A stretch of 64,000 nucleotides of DNA. Origin: Flavobacterium sp. ALJ2. Lineage in GTDB: Bacteria; Bacteroidota; Bacteroidia; Flavobacteriales; Flavobacteriaceae. The notes under the pieces are model-generated. The model had not been told where the DNA came from, ran no database searches, and saw only the letters and a list, made by a program, of their open reading frames with translations. Numbering within the stretch: the stretch's first letter is position 1; each line of letters opens with the position of its first letter. The position numbers and the translations under genes were made by a program. Positions 46,557 through 55,429 of this stretch are shown piece by piece. The DNA lies in assembly GCF_015594725.1 (NCBI RefSeq), contig NZ_JADNRC010000009.1, forward strand, positions 158,522 to 222,521. Direction: 5' to 3'.

Positions 46557-48731
46557 TTACAATAATAAAAGTAGATTTTCATTCTCTTTTTCCTTTTTGT
46601 ACCAATAAATAAATTGCTCTAAATTTTGCTCTTCTGTATTAGCTTCGTCATCAGGAAATTCATAATCGTTATGATTAATCCGTTTTACTAAATCAGGGTT
46701 AAACTCACGTATCTTTTGAAATATAAAATCAATATCAATTATTGTCTTCAAATATTCAAAATTATCTTGTTCTAAAGGTCCAAAATAAGAGTTATCCCAA
46801 AAACTTGGAAAATTCCTAATTAAGAGTTTAATATTTTCTTCATTTATGATTGTTGAATTTATATGATTGTTGAATTCTTCTTTATTGCCCAATTTCCAAT
46901 AAAACATAATCATTTTGTTAGAAACATTATACGGGTTTTTATATATAGGATTATCAACATTAAAAGTTGTTTTAGCTTTTATATAAATAAATTGCTTCAA
47001 AGAATCTTTAAAGGATTTATCCTCATTAAATTTTCTAGTAAAGTGCGACAATTGATAAACATCTAAATTTTCAGCTAGCGATAACGAAATTTTTGAATTG
47101 TCATTAATTTGGTCTTTATCTAATGTTGAAGCCATCAATTCAATTAATTTTATTCGATAGTCAAGACCATTCATATCATTTTTAGAATCAGGAATAATAT
47201 CAAAATTATTTAACAAAAATGAGTAGAAAAAATTACGCTCGTCTTTGCTTGCCAACTCTTTAATTATTAATTCAATTCTATAAAGTATTTTATAATGTTG
47301 TCTTTCATCTAGAAATAAATTTTTTAATAATAAAATTAGGCTATCAGAATTTCTTTGCTCAATAAGTTTTTCAACGGCATTAAGCTTAAGCACGGATGTT
47401 TTTCTGACATTATGAAATGAAAAATATTTCTCATAGTGTCCTATATGATTAATTCTCGATTGTTTATCTAATAAATCTAAATTAGGCTTCCCTCCCAAAA
47501 TCGTTATCCCATTACTATAATAAGTAGGAAATAAGGAATTAACCACAAAAGCGACATTTGTAAATTTTTCTATTAAATATTTTCTATTACCATTTGGTTT
47601 TTCTTCTGAATCATAGTTGTCATTGAAATCAAGAGTTTTATCAAATTCTTGAAATACTCTTTTATGTTGGTAATCTTTTATAAAATTATAACAGTCTCCA
47701 TTTTTAATTTTGAGATATTCAACCCAAAATAAATCTCTCAAATGCACTTCATCTCCTATAGCAAATGCACCGAGAAAAAAACTATTTAAAACTCTTATTA
47801 TTTCTCTTGGTGAACTAAAAAAATTAGATGAAAATTCCATGATTATTTCATTAAATACTTCATCATTCTCACTTTTATTCAAACCTAAATTAGTCCTAAC
47901 TTGACTGAGTTTTTTTATAAAGAATTCTTTTAAATCAGCATCTTCTATTTTCGGTAAATGAATAGGTATATTAATAATTTTTTCTAAAAACATCTTCCCA
48001 TCTTCCTCGTTATCCCCATATCTATCTTTAATAGCTTTTGACACATGATCAATATCAAGATTTACAATAAATATAAAATTATTAAAATTTGCATTTAATT
48101 TTATAAGCTTTAAAATAGTATAAATTTCATCTTTATCAAGTCTATCTAAATCATCAATAAAGATTATGACTTTAAAATTTACTTTTTTTATTGCATCATT
48201 TACCCTATCTTTTAAAACTTCAAGGGTAATTGCTTCTCCCTGTAAATCTTCTCCTAAAGCTTTAAAAATTTCATCCACATTAAAAACAACTTTAGAATTA
48301 AAGACCTTAGGAATTCCTACAGTTGTAGATATTTTTATAGCCTTTAAATATTTACTATATTTAGAAATCCACTTTCCTACCTCTTGAAGATTTGTTTTCT
48401 CATTTGCATAAAATTTTTTAGAAAGACTATCAAAAAAGTCAAACATCATCTCTTCTTCATTCGAATATCTCCAAGGATTAAAATGCCATTTTAAGTATTC
48501 CTTATCACCATCTTTTTTATCAAAATGCTCAATTTTGTTGTCAATTAAATTCAAAAATGAAGTTTTACCTTCTCCCCATTTGCCATAAATTCCAATCGTA
48601 ATTGCTTCTGAATTACTTGAATTTAATTGTATTAGCTTTTTAACTTTATCGGCATAATGTTTGAAATTAAATAAATCTTCTTCCGAGTTGTTTATTGCAC
48701 TATCTGATAAAAAATGAATATTGTCTGACAT
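46557..48731 (-). CDS. KAP-family P-loop NTPase
   Basis: A 724-aa NTPase. Walker A is GKWGEGKTS (50-58), Walker B is VIIFIDDLDRLD (188-199), and HFNPWRYSNEEEM (82-94) is the KAP-specific segment. No clear membrane insertion was seen in the N-terminal half, unlike many KAPs. The C-terminal 400 residues are helical and unrecognised. It sits between ruvC and hemW, and looks more AT-rich than these neighbours. KAP proteins are often linked to membrane-associated or phage-exclusion roles (PifA); here that is inference only. Confidence 0.88.
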   Translation of the reverse strand: MSDNIHFLSDSAINNSEEDLFNFKHYADKVKKLIQLNSSNSEAITIGIYGKWGEGKTSFLNLIDNKIEHFDKKDGDKEYLKWHFNPWRYSNEEEMMFDFFDSLSKKFYANEKTNLQEVGKWISKYSKYLKAIKISTTVGIPKVFNSKVVFNVDEIFKALGEDLQGEAITLEVLKDRVNDAIKKVNFKVIIFIDDLDRLDKDEIYTILKLIKLNANFNNFIFIVNLDIDHVSKAIKDRYGDNEEDGKMFLEKIINIPIHLPKIEDADLKEFFIKKLSQVRTNLGLNKSENDEVFNEIIMEFSSNFFSSPREIIRVLNSFFLGAFAIGDEVHLRDLFWVEYLKIKNGDCYNFIKDYQHKRVFQEFDKTLDFNDNYDSEEKPNGNRKYLIEKFTNVAFVVNSLFPTYYSNGITILGGKPNLDLLDKQSRINHIGHYEKYFSFHNVRKTSVLKLNAVEKLIEQRNSDSLILLLKNLFLDERQHYKILYRIELIIKELASKDERNFFYSFLLNNFDIIPDSKNDMNGLDYRIKLIELMASTLDKDQINDNSKISLSLAENLDVYQLSHFTRKFNEDKSFKDSLKQFIYIKAKTTFNVDNPIYKNPYNVSNKMIMFYWKLGNKEEFNNHINSTIINEENIKLLIRNFPSFWDNSYFGPLEQDNFEYLKTIIDIDFIFQKIREFNPDLVKRINHNDYEFPDDEANTEEQNLEQFIYWYKKEKENENLLLLL

Positions 48732-48740
48732 AATTTATTT

Positions 48741-48772
48741 TACTGATTACTGAAAACTGTGACTGAACACTA
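48741..48772. repeat. Short dispersed repeat (CTGAAAACTGTGAC type)
   Basis: CTGAAAACTGTGAC is the reverse complement of GTCACAGTTTTCAG at 22061-22125. It lies in the 38-nt gap between the KAP NTPase and ruvC genes. Confidence 0.5.
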
Positions 48773-49324
48773 CTTTTTAACACGTTCCTCATTCTGTTTC
48801 ACAAATGAATCCCAACCTGAATAACTTTTCTCTCCGATTACTTTTCCTGAGTTAAAAAAGTGACAAACGGCAGCTGCCAAACCATCTGTTGAATCTAAGT
48901 TTTTAGGTAATTCTTTTAATCCTAAAAGTTGTTGAAGCATTTTGGCAACTTGTTCTTTACTGGCATTTCCGTTACCGGTAATTGCCATTTTTATTTTTTT
49001 AGGTTCGTATTCCGTTATCGGAATACCTCTCGAAAGTCCTGCTGCCATTGCAACTCCCTGTGCTCGTCCTAACTTAAGCATCGATTGAACGTTTTTACCA
49101 AAGAAAGGTGCTTCAATTGCAATTTCATCTGGATTATGTGTTTCGATTAATTCGATGGTACGTTCAAAAATGATTTTTAGTTTCTGATAATGATTATCAT
49201 ATTTGGACAATTGCAATTCGTTGAGTTGCAAAAATTCCATTTTTTTATTGACGATTTTTATCAATCCAAAACCCATAATTGTTGTTCCTGGGTCGATTCC
49301 TAATATGATGCGTTCTTTTGTCAT
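48770..49324 (-). CDS. ruvC: Crossover junction endodeoxyribonuclease RuvC
   Basis: A 184-aa Holliday junction resolvase. GIDPGTTIMGFG holds catalytic Asp11, AIEAPFFGKNVQSMLKLGRA holds Glu71, and NLDSTDGLAAAVCHF holds the C-terminal acidic residues. Length is as usual. The KAP NTPase is directly downstream and a repeat lies in the gap. Confidence 0.94.
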   Translation of the reverse strand: MTKERIILGIDPGTTIMGFGLIKIVNKKMEFLQLNELQLSKYDNHYQKLKIIFERTIELIETHNPDEIAIEAPFFGKNVQSMLKLGRAQGVAMAAGLSRGIPITEYEPKKIKMAITGNGNASKEQVAKMLQQLLGLKELPKNLDSTDGLAAAVCHFFNSGKVIGEKSYSGWDSFVKQNEERVKK

Positions 49325-49440
49325 TATTTTTTGTTGCGCTAAGTTTCACAAAGTAGACTCAGAGAGCCACGAAGAATTATTTATCCTCATTTAAATCTTT
49401 GCATTTCTTTGTGATTTTCTTTGTGAGTCTTTGCGAAATA
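49325..49440. repeat. Intergenic repeat with GTTTCACAAAG / CTTTGTGA motifs
   Basis: Contains TTGCGCTAAGTTTCACAAAG, CTTTGCATTTCTTTGTGATT and CTTTGTGAGTCTTTGCGAAA, fragments typical of scattered Flavobacterium intergenic repeats. The upstream gene flank may be using it as a promoter. Confidence 0.4.
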
Positions 49441-49475
49441 GCTTTTTTACAATAGTTTTTCCTTTACTTTGCAGC

Positions 49476-50420
49476 ATGATTTCAATTCCTCACAAAGCTA
49501 AACAATTCCTTGTTCTTGTAGTCAAACTTTTGATTGTAGGTGGCGCATTTTACTTTATTTATAATCAACTGGCGCAAAATGACAAACTCGACTGGCAAAA
49601 GTTTATCGTTTTGTTCAAAAAGAACCAATCGGTTTCAGGGATTGCATTCATTTTATTGTTCAGCGTTTTAAATCGGTATTTCGAAATCTTAAAATGGCAA
49701 AATCTTGCTCAGGTTATCCATAAAATATCAGTTTCTGAAGCTACAAAACAAGTTCTTGGCGCTCTAACGGCTGGACTTTTTACACCAAACGGTATTGGAG
49801 AATATGCTGGAAAAGCATTGTTTTTTGATAAAAAAGATACTAAAAAAGTGGTTTTCTTAAACCTGATTTGCAACGGAATACAAATGGTTCTTACGGTAAT
49901 ATTTGGTGTTTTTGGTTTGATGTATTTTAACTCAAAATACAATGTGATTACACCAACAACGGTTGCATTACTTTTTGGTCTTCTACTGGTTTTATTTCTC
50001 GTAGTTTTTCTATTAAAAAAGATAACAATCAAAGGATATTCTATCGAGAAACTAATTCATAAGATTAACGAAATTCCAAAATCAATTCATCAAAGAAACA
50101 TTCTTTTAGGGATTTGTCGTTACCTTGTTTTCTCGCATCAATACTATTTTTTATTTCTAGCTTTTGATGTTGACTTACCCTATTTCACATTAATCGCAAC
50201 AATTTCAGCAGTTTATTTCTTAGCTTCTTCCTTACCAACTTTTCAGTTTTTGGATTTTGCTGTAAAAGGAAGTGTTGCTGTTTATTTCTTCGGGATTCTT
50301 GGTGTAAACGAATGGATTGTGATTTTTATATCTACATTAATGTGGTTTTTAAATGTGGTTTTACCTGTTCTTATTGGAAGTTATTACGTTTTAAATTTCA
50401 AAACTAAAACTGCTAAATAA
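49476..50420 (+). CDS. LPG synthase/flippase-like (UPF0104) membrane protein
   Basis: A 314-aa multi-pass inner-membrane protein with eight or so hydrophobic segments. The start at ATG 49476 (MISIPHKAKQF) is preferred to an upstream in-frame codon at 49431. The pattern TAGLFTPNGIGEYAGKALFF is typical of the lysylphosphatidylglycerol synthase transmembrane (UPF0104) family, which acts in lipid or saccharide export. Its stop overlaps the glycosyltransferase start (TAATG), so the pair is coupled. Confidence 0.82.
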   Translation: MISIPHKAKQFLVLVVKLLIVGGAFYFIYNQLAQNDKLDWQKFIVLFKKNQSVSGIAFILLFSVLNRYFEILKWQNLAQVIHKISVSEATKQVLGALTAGLFTPNGIGEYAGKALFFDKKDTKKVVFLNLICNGIQMVLTVIFGVFGLMYFNSKYNVITPTTVALLFGLLLVLFLVVFLLKKITIKGYSIEKLIHKINEIPKSIHQRNILLGICRYLVFSHQYYFLFLAFDVDLPYFTLIATISAVYFLASSLPTFQFLDFAVKGSVAVYFFGILGVNEWIVIFISTLMWFLNVVLPVLIGSYYVLNFKTKTAK

Positions 50421-51520
50421 TGGTAATTTTGTATGCCATAATACTAATCTATTGTCTTGTCATAGCTTGGCTTAGTTATGGCTTTACTAAAATTAAAAAA
50501 TACCAACCTACCGAATTAACTCCTAAAACCCATTTTACGATTGTAGTTCCTTTTAGAGATGAAACAGAAAATTTACCCATTCTATTAAATAGTATTTCAA
50601 GATTAAATTACCCAATAGAATTCTTTGAAGTGATTTTGGTTGATGATGATTCTGAAGAAGCATTCTGTATTCTGTCTCAGAAATTCAGTATTCAAATAAT
50701 TGAAAACATTCGCGTTACTAATTCTCCAAAAAAAGATGCTATCACAACAGCAATGCAACATGCCACCAATGAATGGATTATTACAACCGATGCCGATTGT
50801 ATAGTTCCTGAAAATTGGTTGCAAACACTAGATAATTATATCCAGCTTCATGATGTTTCGATGATTGCTGGCGCAGTTACTTACGAATGCAACACTTCTT
50901 TTTTACATCATTTTCAGCAATTGGATTTAACAAGTTTGCAAGGCGCAACAATTGGAAGCTTTGGTCTAAATAAAGGTTTTATGTGCAATGGTGCTAATTT
51001 TGCCTATACCAAATCATTATTTAAAAAACTAAATGGATTTGATGGTAATAATAAAATTGCCAGCGGTGATGATGTGTTTTTATTGCAAAAAGCAATTACA
51101 ACATTCCCCGAACAGGTACATTATTTAAAAGCAGATGAGAATATTATCATTACAAAACCGACTCCCGATTGGGAAAGTTTGTTTTATCAACGGGTTCGTT
51201 GGGCTGCCAAAACAGGTTCATATCAAAGCACTTTCGGAAAATTATTAGGCATTCTTGTTTTCCTTGCAAATTTAAGTGTGGTAGCAAGTTGGATTCTATT
51301 TTTTACACTGCAAATAAATTATATTAATCTGTTAAGTATATTAATTCTTAAGTTTATGCTAGATACCATTTTGCTCTACCAAACCAATTCTTTTTTGACC
51401 AATAAGCAAATGCGGTATTTTATTCTATCAAACTTATGGTATCCTTTTTTTAGTACTAGTGTCGCTATATACAGCCTATTAGGAAGTTATGAATGGAAAG
51501 GAAGACAATTCTCAAAATAA
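50420..51520 (+). CDS. Membrane-bound GT2 glycosyltransferase
   Basis: A 366-aa family 2 glycosyltransferase. An N-terminal TM (ILYAIILIYCLVIAWL) precedes the GT-A domain: FTIVVPFRDETENLPILL, EVILVDDDSEE, TTDADCIVPENWL (DXD-like), and QRVRWAAKTGSY (QxxRW-type). Three C-terminal hydrophobic segments anchor it. Coupled to the UPF0104-type protein, suggesting a joint role in an envelope glycolipid. Confidence 0.88.
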   Translation: MVILYAIILIYCLVIAWLSYGFTKIKKYQPTELTPKTHFTIVVPFRDETENLPILLNSISRLNYPIEFFEVILVDDDSEEAFCILSQKFSIQIIENIRVTNSPKKDAITTAMQHATNEWIITTDADCIVPENWLQTLDNYIQLHDVSMIAGAVTYECNTSFLHHFQQLDLTSLQGATIGSFGLNKGFMCNGANFAYTKSLFKKLNGFDGNNKIASGDDVFLLQKAITTFPEQVHYLKADENIIITKPTPDWESLFYQRVRWAAKTGSYQSTFGKLLGILVFLANLSVVASWILFFTLQINYINLLSILILKFMLDTILLYQTNSFLTNKQMRYFILSNLWYPFFSTSVAIYSLLGSYEWKGRQFSK

Positions 51521-51543
51521 TATTCTAGCAAAAATGATAACTC

Positions 51544-51620
51544 TAGCCCTGATGGAAGCGGCATCCTTTTTATGGCTTTTTTTGCCATAAAAAGATATAG
51601 CGGACAGCAGGAATAGCTTC
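51544..51620 (+). repeat. Dispersed hairpin element, copy B
   Basis: AGCGGCATCCTTTTTATGGC pairs internally with GCCATAAAAAGAT around a T-rich loop. The same element is inverted at 34917-34990. No ORF. It lies between the glycosyltransferase and DUF4184 genes. Confidence 0.7.
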
Positions 51621-51666
51621 ATAAATTAATTCCTAAGACTCTTACAAAGGTTGTGATAGGAGTTTT

Positions 51667-52380
51667 CTAAATAGTTTTTCTATCTCTGAAAATTAATCCC
51701 GTAAGAGTTAGCGCCAAAAACAGTGAAGAAATTGTACTTACAACTACGCTTCCTATTTGTTTAAATGTCATTCCAAATGCAAATCGTACACTCAAGATTA
51801 TTATAGAAAAGCCTATTACTGAGAACCAATATTTCAGGCTGATTTTATTAGATTCTTCAGTTTTTATGGGCAATTTATAGACGTAAAAAAGGATTAATCC
51901 CATCCCAACTAAAGAACTTAAATGCTGTGCAATTTTATAAACAGGAATTGAATCTAACTCTCCTACCAAAAAAGATATTCTCTGTACAAAATATCCATTT
52001 ATATGTGTGAACGAATCCCAAAATATATGAGAAAGAATACCTAGTATAAATGAGATAATAACAATCCCAATATTAGATTTAAAGTAATTTATCCAGTTGC
52101 TTTCTTTAAGAACAAATAGTCTTTCTTTAAAAAAATCAGGTAGATTATCTATTAATGGTCTTTTTATTATTTGATGAAATAGGAATGCTACTAAAACACC
52201 CAAAGGAATATCTACGAGAAACACGCCTAAAAGAGTATGTCCGATATCGCCTTGCATTTTCATTCTGAAAAAATATTCTAAATCGGGAGACATTGACCCA
52301 ATTACCAAAGCTGTTGCTGAGAGTTTTTTATTCTTTAAAAATGGTAAAACAATAGCTGGGTGTGAAAATGTAAACGGCAT
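51667..52380 (-). CDS. DUF4184-family membrane protein
   Basis: A 237-aa membrane protein with several hydrophobic segments. The N-terminus MPFTFSHPAIVLPFLK, with GSMSPDLEYFFRM, is the DUF4184 signature and suggests a hydrolase-like fold with His and Asp at the front. Starts 3 nt after the preceding gene's stop. Role unknown. Confidence 0.88.
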   Translation of the reverse strand: MPFTFSHPAIVLPFLKNKKLSATALVIGSMSPDLEYFFRMKMQGDIGHTLLGVFLVDIPLGVLVAFLFHQIIKRPLIDNLPDFFKERLFVLKESNWINYFKSNIGIVIISFILGILSHIFWDSFTHINGYFVQRISFLVGELDSIPVYKIAQHLSSLVGMGLILFYVYKLPIKTEESNKISLKYWFSVIGFSIIILSVRFAFGMTFKQIGSVVVSTISSLFLALTLTGLIFRDRKTI

Positions 52381-52382
52381 CG

Positions 52383-52859
52383 CTACTCTACCTTAAGAAT
52401 TACGGGTAATATAAACTGAGTTTTAACTGGAATTCCACGTTTAATAGCGGGGTTAACTTTAGGGAAATCAACTAAACGTACACGCAAAATGCTATCGATT
52501 TTTACGGTATCATAAGCTACTGAATCTTTTGGGAATTGTGGCTCGAATTTCATTGTGGCATTTGAAAATATTGTCACTTTTACTTCAATAGTATCCAGTT
52601 CTGGATAAAGAATTGCAAGTGTATCACTGCTTAGTTTTTGTTGAATGAGCTGTGTCATTATCTCGAAAAAACACAGCTGACGTTGTTTTTTATTCTCGAT
52701 TTTTTCACACTCAACTACCGATGGAAACTCATCGACTTCTTTCCAATTAATTGATTTTAATTCTTTCTGCAATAATTCTTTTTCAGAAGGTACCTGCTTC
52801 TCAAAATATTGACAAGAGTTAAACAAAAAAATTACTAATAAAAGAGAAAATTGCTTCAA
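52383..52859 (-). CDS. Lipoprotein with TonB-C-like end, unknown role
   Basis: A 158-aa lipoprotein (lipobox FLFNSCQYFE, Cys16). The C-terminal 60 residues, with AIKRGIPVKTQFILPVILKV, resemble a TonB C-terminal strand pattern. Cys residues at VVECEK and LCFFEI may form a bond. It is in a run with the DUF4184 gene. Confidence 0.65.
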   Translation of the reverse strand: MKQFSLLLVIFLFNSCQYFEKQVPSEKELLQKELKSINWKEVDEFPSVVECEKIENKKQRQLCFFEIMTQLIQQKLSSDTLAILYPELDTIEVKVTIFSNATMKFEPQFPKDSVAYDTVKIDSILRVRLVDFPKVNPAIKRGIPVKTQFILPVILKVE

Positions 52860-52900
52860 GGGTTTTGTTTTGAATTGGACTATAATTTATAAAAATACAA

Positions 52901-53284
52901 TTATTTTTTTTGAGAAGCTTTGAATAACAAATAATCCTCATAACTTTCTGAAAGCCATTGCTCTTTATTTTTTGCTGCTACTTCTTTTTGAGCAGGATAC
53001 AGATTTGATAATCGGTCTGAAAAAGTGGCAATCTGAACTGTATAATTATAAAACTGCGTTTTAGTTAAAACAACATCAGGATTATTTTTATCTTTAAAGA
53101 AATCAAAAAAAAGTGCATCAAAATCTTTCATTGAAAAATTTAATACTTTTTTCTTATTACTTTTATAAATGCTATCCTGAAGTAATCGATCGTCTATTGA
53201 AAGTTTTTTAGTTTGCGCATATGTAGTCGTATTGATTAAAAAAATCAAGAAACAAAACAACATTAATTGCAAAATTCTAAACAT
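52901..53284 (-). CDS. Exported protein of unknown function
   Basis: A 127-aa exported protein. The signal peptide ends at TTTYAQ (residue 24). The mature part is helical and Lys-rich (NFSMKDFDALFFDFFKDK). No family recognised. Divergent from the DUF456 gene and the head of a three-gene run. Confidence 0.6.
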   Translation of the reverse strand: MFRILQLMLFCFLIFLINTTTYAQTKKLSIDDRLLQDSIYKSNKKKVLNFSMKDFDALFFDFFKDKNNPDVVLTKTQFYNYTVQIATFSDRLSNLYPAQKEVAAKNKEQWLSESYEDYLLFKASQKK

Positions 53285-53332
53285 AGACGAGTTAACTAAA
53301 AGCTTATATGTGCAAAATTACAAAAAAATTAT

Positions 53333-53833
53333 ATGGATTCACTATTATTGTTACTTGGTTTTATATGTATGATTATTGGCATTTTAGGTAGTTTTCTACC
53401 TGTTTTACCTGGAATAAGTTTGAGTTGGCTAGGCTTATTGCTACTTTATTTAACAAAAGCTGTCACAATGAATTATTGGGTTTTAGGAATTACACTAGCA
53501 ATTACAATTATCATTTCAATTTTAAACTACATCATACCAGCCAAAGGCACCAAGAGATTTGGAGGAAGCTCTTACGGTATTTGGGGAACTAATATTGGTT
53601 TAGTTCTAGGGATCTTTGTACCAATCCCTTTTGGATTCATTATTGGCCCCTTTGTAGGTGCCTTTATTGGGGAACTACTATACGATTACAAAGACCATAA
53701 TCGCGCCTTAAAAGCAGCTACGGGTTCGTTTATTGGCTTCTTAGCTTCGAGTTTTATAAACTTTATGCTTTGCATTATATTCTTCGGTTTGTTTCTTACA
53801 GTTGTATGGCAAAATCGTGCTGGATTATTCTAA
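53333..53833 (+). CDS. DUF456-family membrane protein
   Basis: A 166-aa protein with about five hydrophobic segments and the DUF456 signature FLPVLPGISLSWLGLLLLY, PAKGTKRFGGSSYGIWG and GPFVGAFIGELL with glycine-zipper character. Function unknown. It is convergent with the MFS efflux gene, 2 nt apart. Confidence 0.9.
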   Translation: MDSLLLLLGFICMIIGILGSFLPVLPGISLSWLGLLLLYLTKAVTMNYWVLGITLAITIIISILNYIIPAKGTKRFGGSSYGIWGTNIGLVLGIFVPIPFGFIIGPFVGAFIGELLYDYKDHNRALKAATGSFIGFLASSFINFMLCIIFFGLFLTVVWQNRAGLF

Positions 53834-53835
53834 AT

Positions 53836-55425
53836 TTAAAAACTATTCCAAACCCTATTTTTAAAGACATCAAATGTTTGTTTTAAATGCTGATTAATTC
53901 CTAAAAGAAACACTAGAATTAATAATCCGTATCCAACAGCAGTAAAAATCTCCATATTAGATAACAAAATAGATTGCTTGGTTACAGACCCTAGAATTTG
54001 TTTCATCGCCAGAAGATTAGCTTCGTCGGGATTGAAACCTTTGCCAATAAAACCTTGAGCTGTTTGCGCAATTCGGCTTTGTGTTTCGGGATTTTCGGGT
54101 GCTATAAACTGTGTTAGCTTTGTAAAATGTGATTTCTGAAAAAACTTCTCCGCATTTTGCATTATGCAAAATCCTATCGTACTTCCCCAAAAACGCCCAG
54201 AAACTCCTATTGCTCCAGAATATGGCGCTAATTCTCCAGGAACGGATGACATCGTAAATAAAACCAATGGTACAAACAAAACTCCTACTGCAACCCCTTG
54301 TAAAACATATGGAATTGCCATTACTGACAATGAGATGTCTGGTACAAAAAGAAAGGTAAACCATAAATGGAATACTGCTAAGATAAAAAACCCAAGCATA
54401 AAAATATATCTGGATGCTACCGTTTTTGCTAAAAAAAACGCAGCCAAAACCATTCCAATTATATTTCCTATCACATTAATAAACTGAATATTAGCTACAC
54501 GCGATGGTTCCCAATTCCAGACACTAAACATCGTACTATGACAAATAGCAAGTGTTGCTCTACCAATATAAAAAAGAAAAAACAACAAAAAACCTATTCG
54601 TAAATTGGCATATCGAAAGACATTCAAATCAAAACAAGGTCGTTTTACATGTAACTGTCTAAAGATAAATAAGCCCGTCGAAATTAGTGATGTAATTAGT
54701 GCAAATTGAATTTCGGAAGATTCAAACCAATATTTTTTCTCAGCATACACAAAGAAATAAGCTCCACATAATATGGCTACCAGCAATAAAACAAAACTTG
54801 TCCAGTCTATTTGATACAATGGGATTTTTCGATGAAGACGGCTGTCATTAAAGGTTATCATTATCAGTAAAACACAGATAATCTGGAACAATGCCGAACC
54901 ATATGCCATATATTTCCAATCGTAATTCTCTAAAAGCCAAATAGCAATATTCATTATAAAAGGAGATGACAACAATAATGCACCATAATTAAACGTAAAC
55001 CCAATTATTATGGCATTTTTAGATTTAAATCGGGTAATTAATAACTGTCTTAATGGAACCCCAGGCAATGCCATCAGAAAACCTTCGGCCATTCTTATCA
55101 TAATAAACAGCGAAAAGTTCTTTACATAAGCCGATAACATTATAGTAATCGCAACCAAGCAAAATACAGCAATCAAATATTTTTTGGTTGGGAAAAATTT
55201 AGAAAATCGACTCTCTATTAATATCGTAGCAAGCAAAGTTCCATAAGTAACACACATCGAAAATTGTAAGTCCTCTGGTTCTATATCTAAAAAACTTGAT
55301 GCATAGGTAACATTCGAAGAATAAACTCCCAACAAAATCATAGAATGCAACATGCAAAAAAATAATATTACAATGATTGCCCAATTTGGAACCCATGACT
55401 TAAAAACGCTTGTATTTTCTAACAT
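53836..55425 (-). CDS. MFS drug-type exporter (EmrB/DHA2-like)
   Basis: A 529-aa inner-membrane transporter with about 14 hydrophobic segments, the DHA2 number. It starts 4 nt after the HlyD gene stop and is the last gene of a tripartite operon. The EmrB-type signature is somewhat diverged. Would export drugs or lipophilic anions using the proton gradient with the adaptor and TolC channel. Confidence 0.88.
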   Translation of the reverse strand: MLENTSVFKSWVPNWAIIVILFFCMLHSMILLGVYSSNVTYASSFLDIEPEDLQFSMCVTYGTLLATILIESRFSKFFPTKKYLIAVFCLVAITIMLSAYVKNFSLFIMIRMAEGFLMALPGVPLRQLLITRFKSKNAIIIGFTFNYGALLLSSPFIMNIAIWLLENYDWKYMAYGSALFQIICVLLIMITFNDSRLHRKIPLYQIDWTSFVLLLVAILCGAYFFVYAEKKYWFESSEIQFALITSLISTGLFIFRQLHVKRPCFDLNVFRYANLRIGFLLFFLFYIGRATLAICHSTMFSVWNWEPSRVANIQFINVIGNIIGMVLAAFFLAKTVASRYIFMLGFFILAVFHLWFTFLFVPDISLSVMAIPYVLQGVAVGVLFVPLVLFTMSSVPGELAPYSGAIGVSGRFWGSTIGFCIMQNAEKFFQKSHFTKLTQFIAPENPETQSRIAQTAQGFIGKGFNPDEANLLAMKQILGSVTKQSILLSNMEIFTAVGYGLLILVFLLGINQHLKQTFDVFKNRVWNSF

Positions 55426-55429
55426 TATG

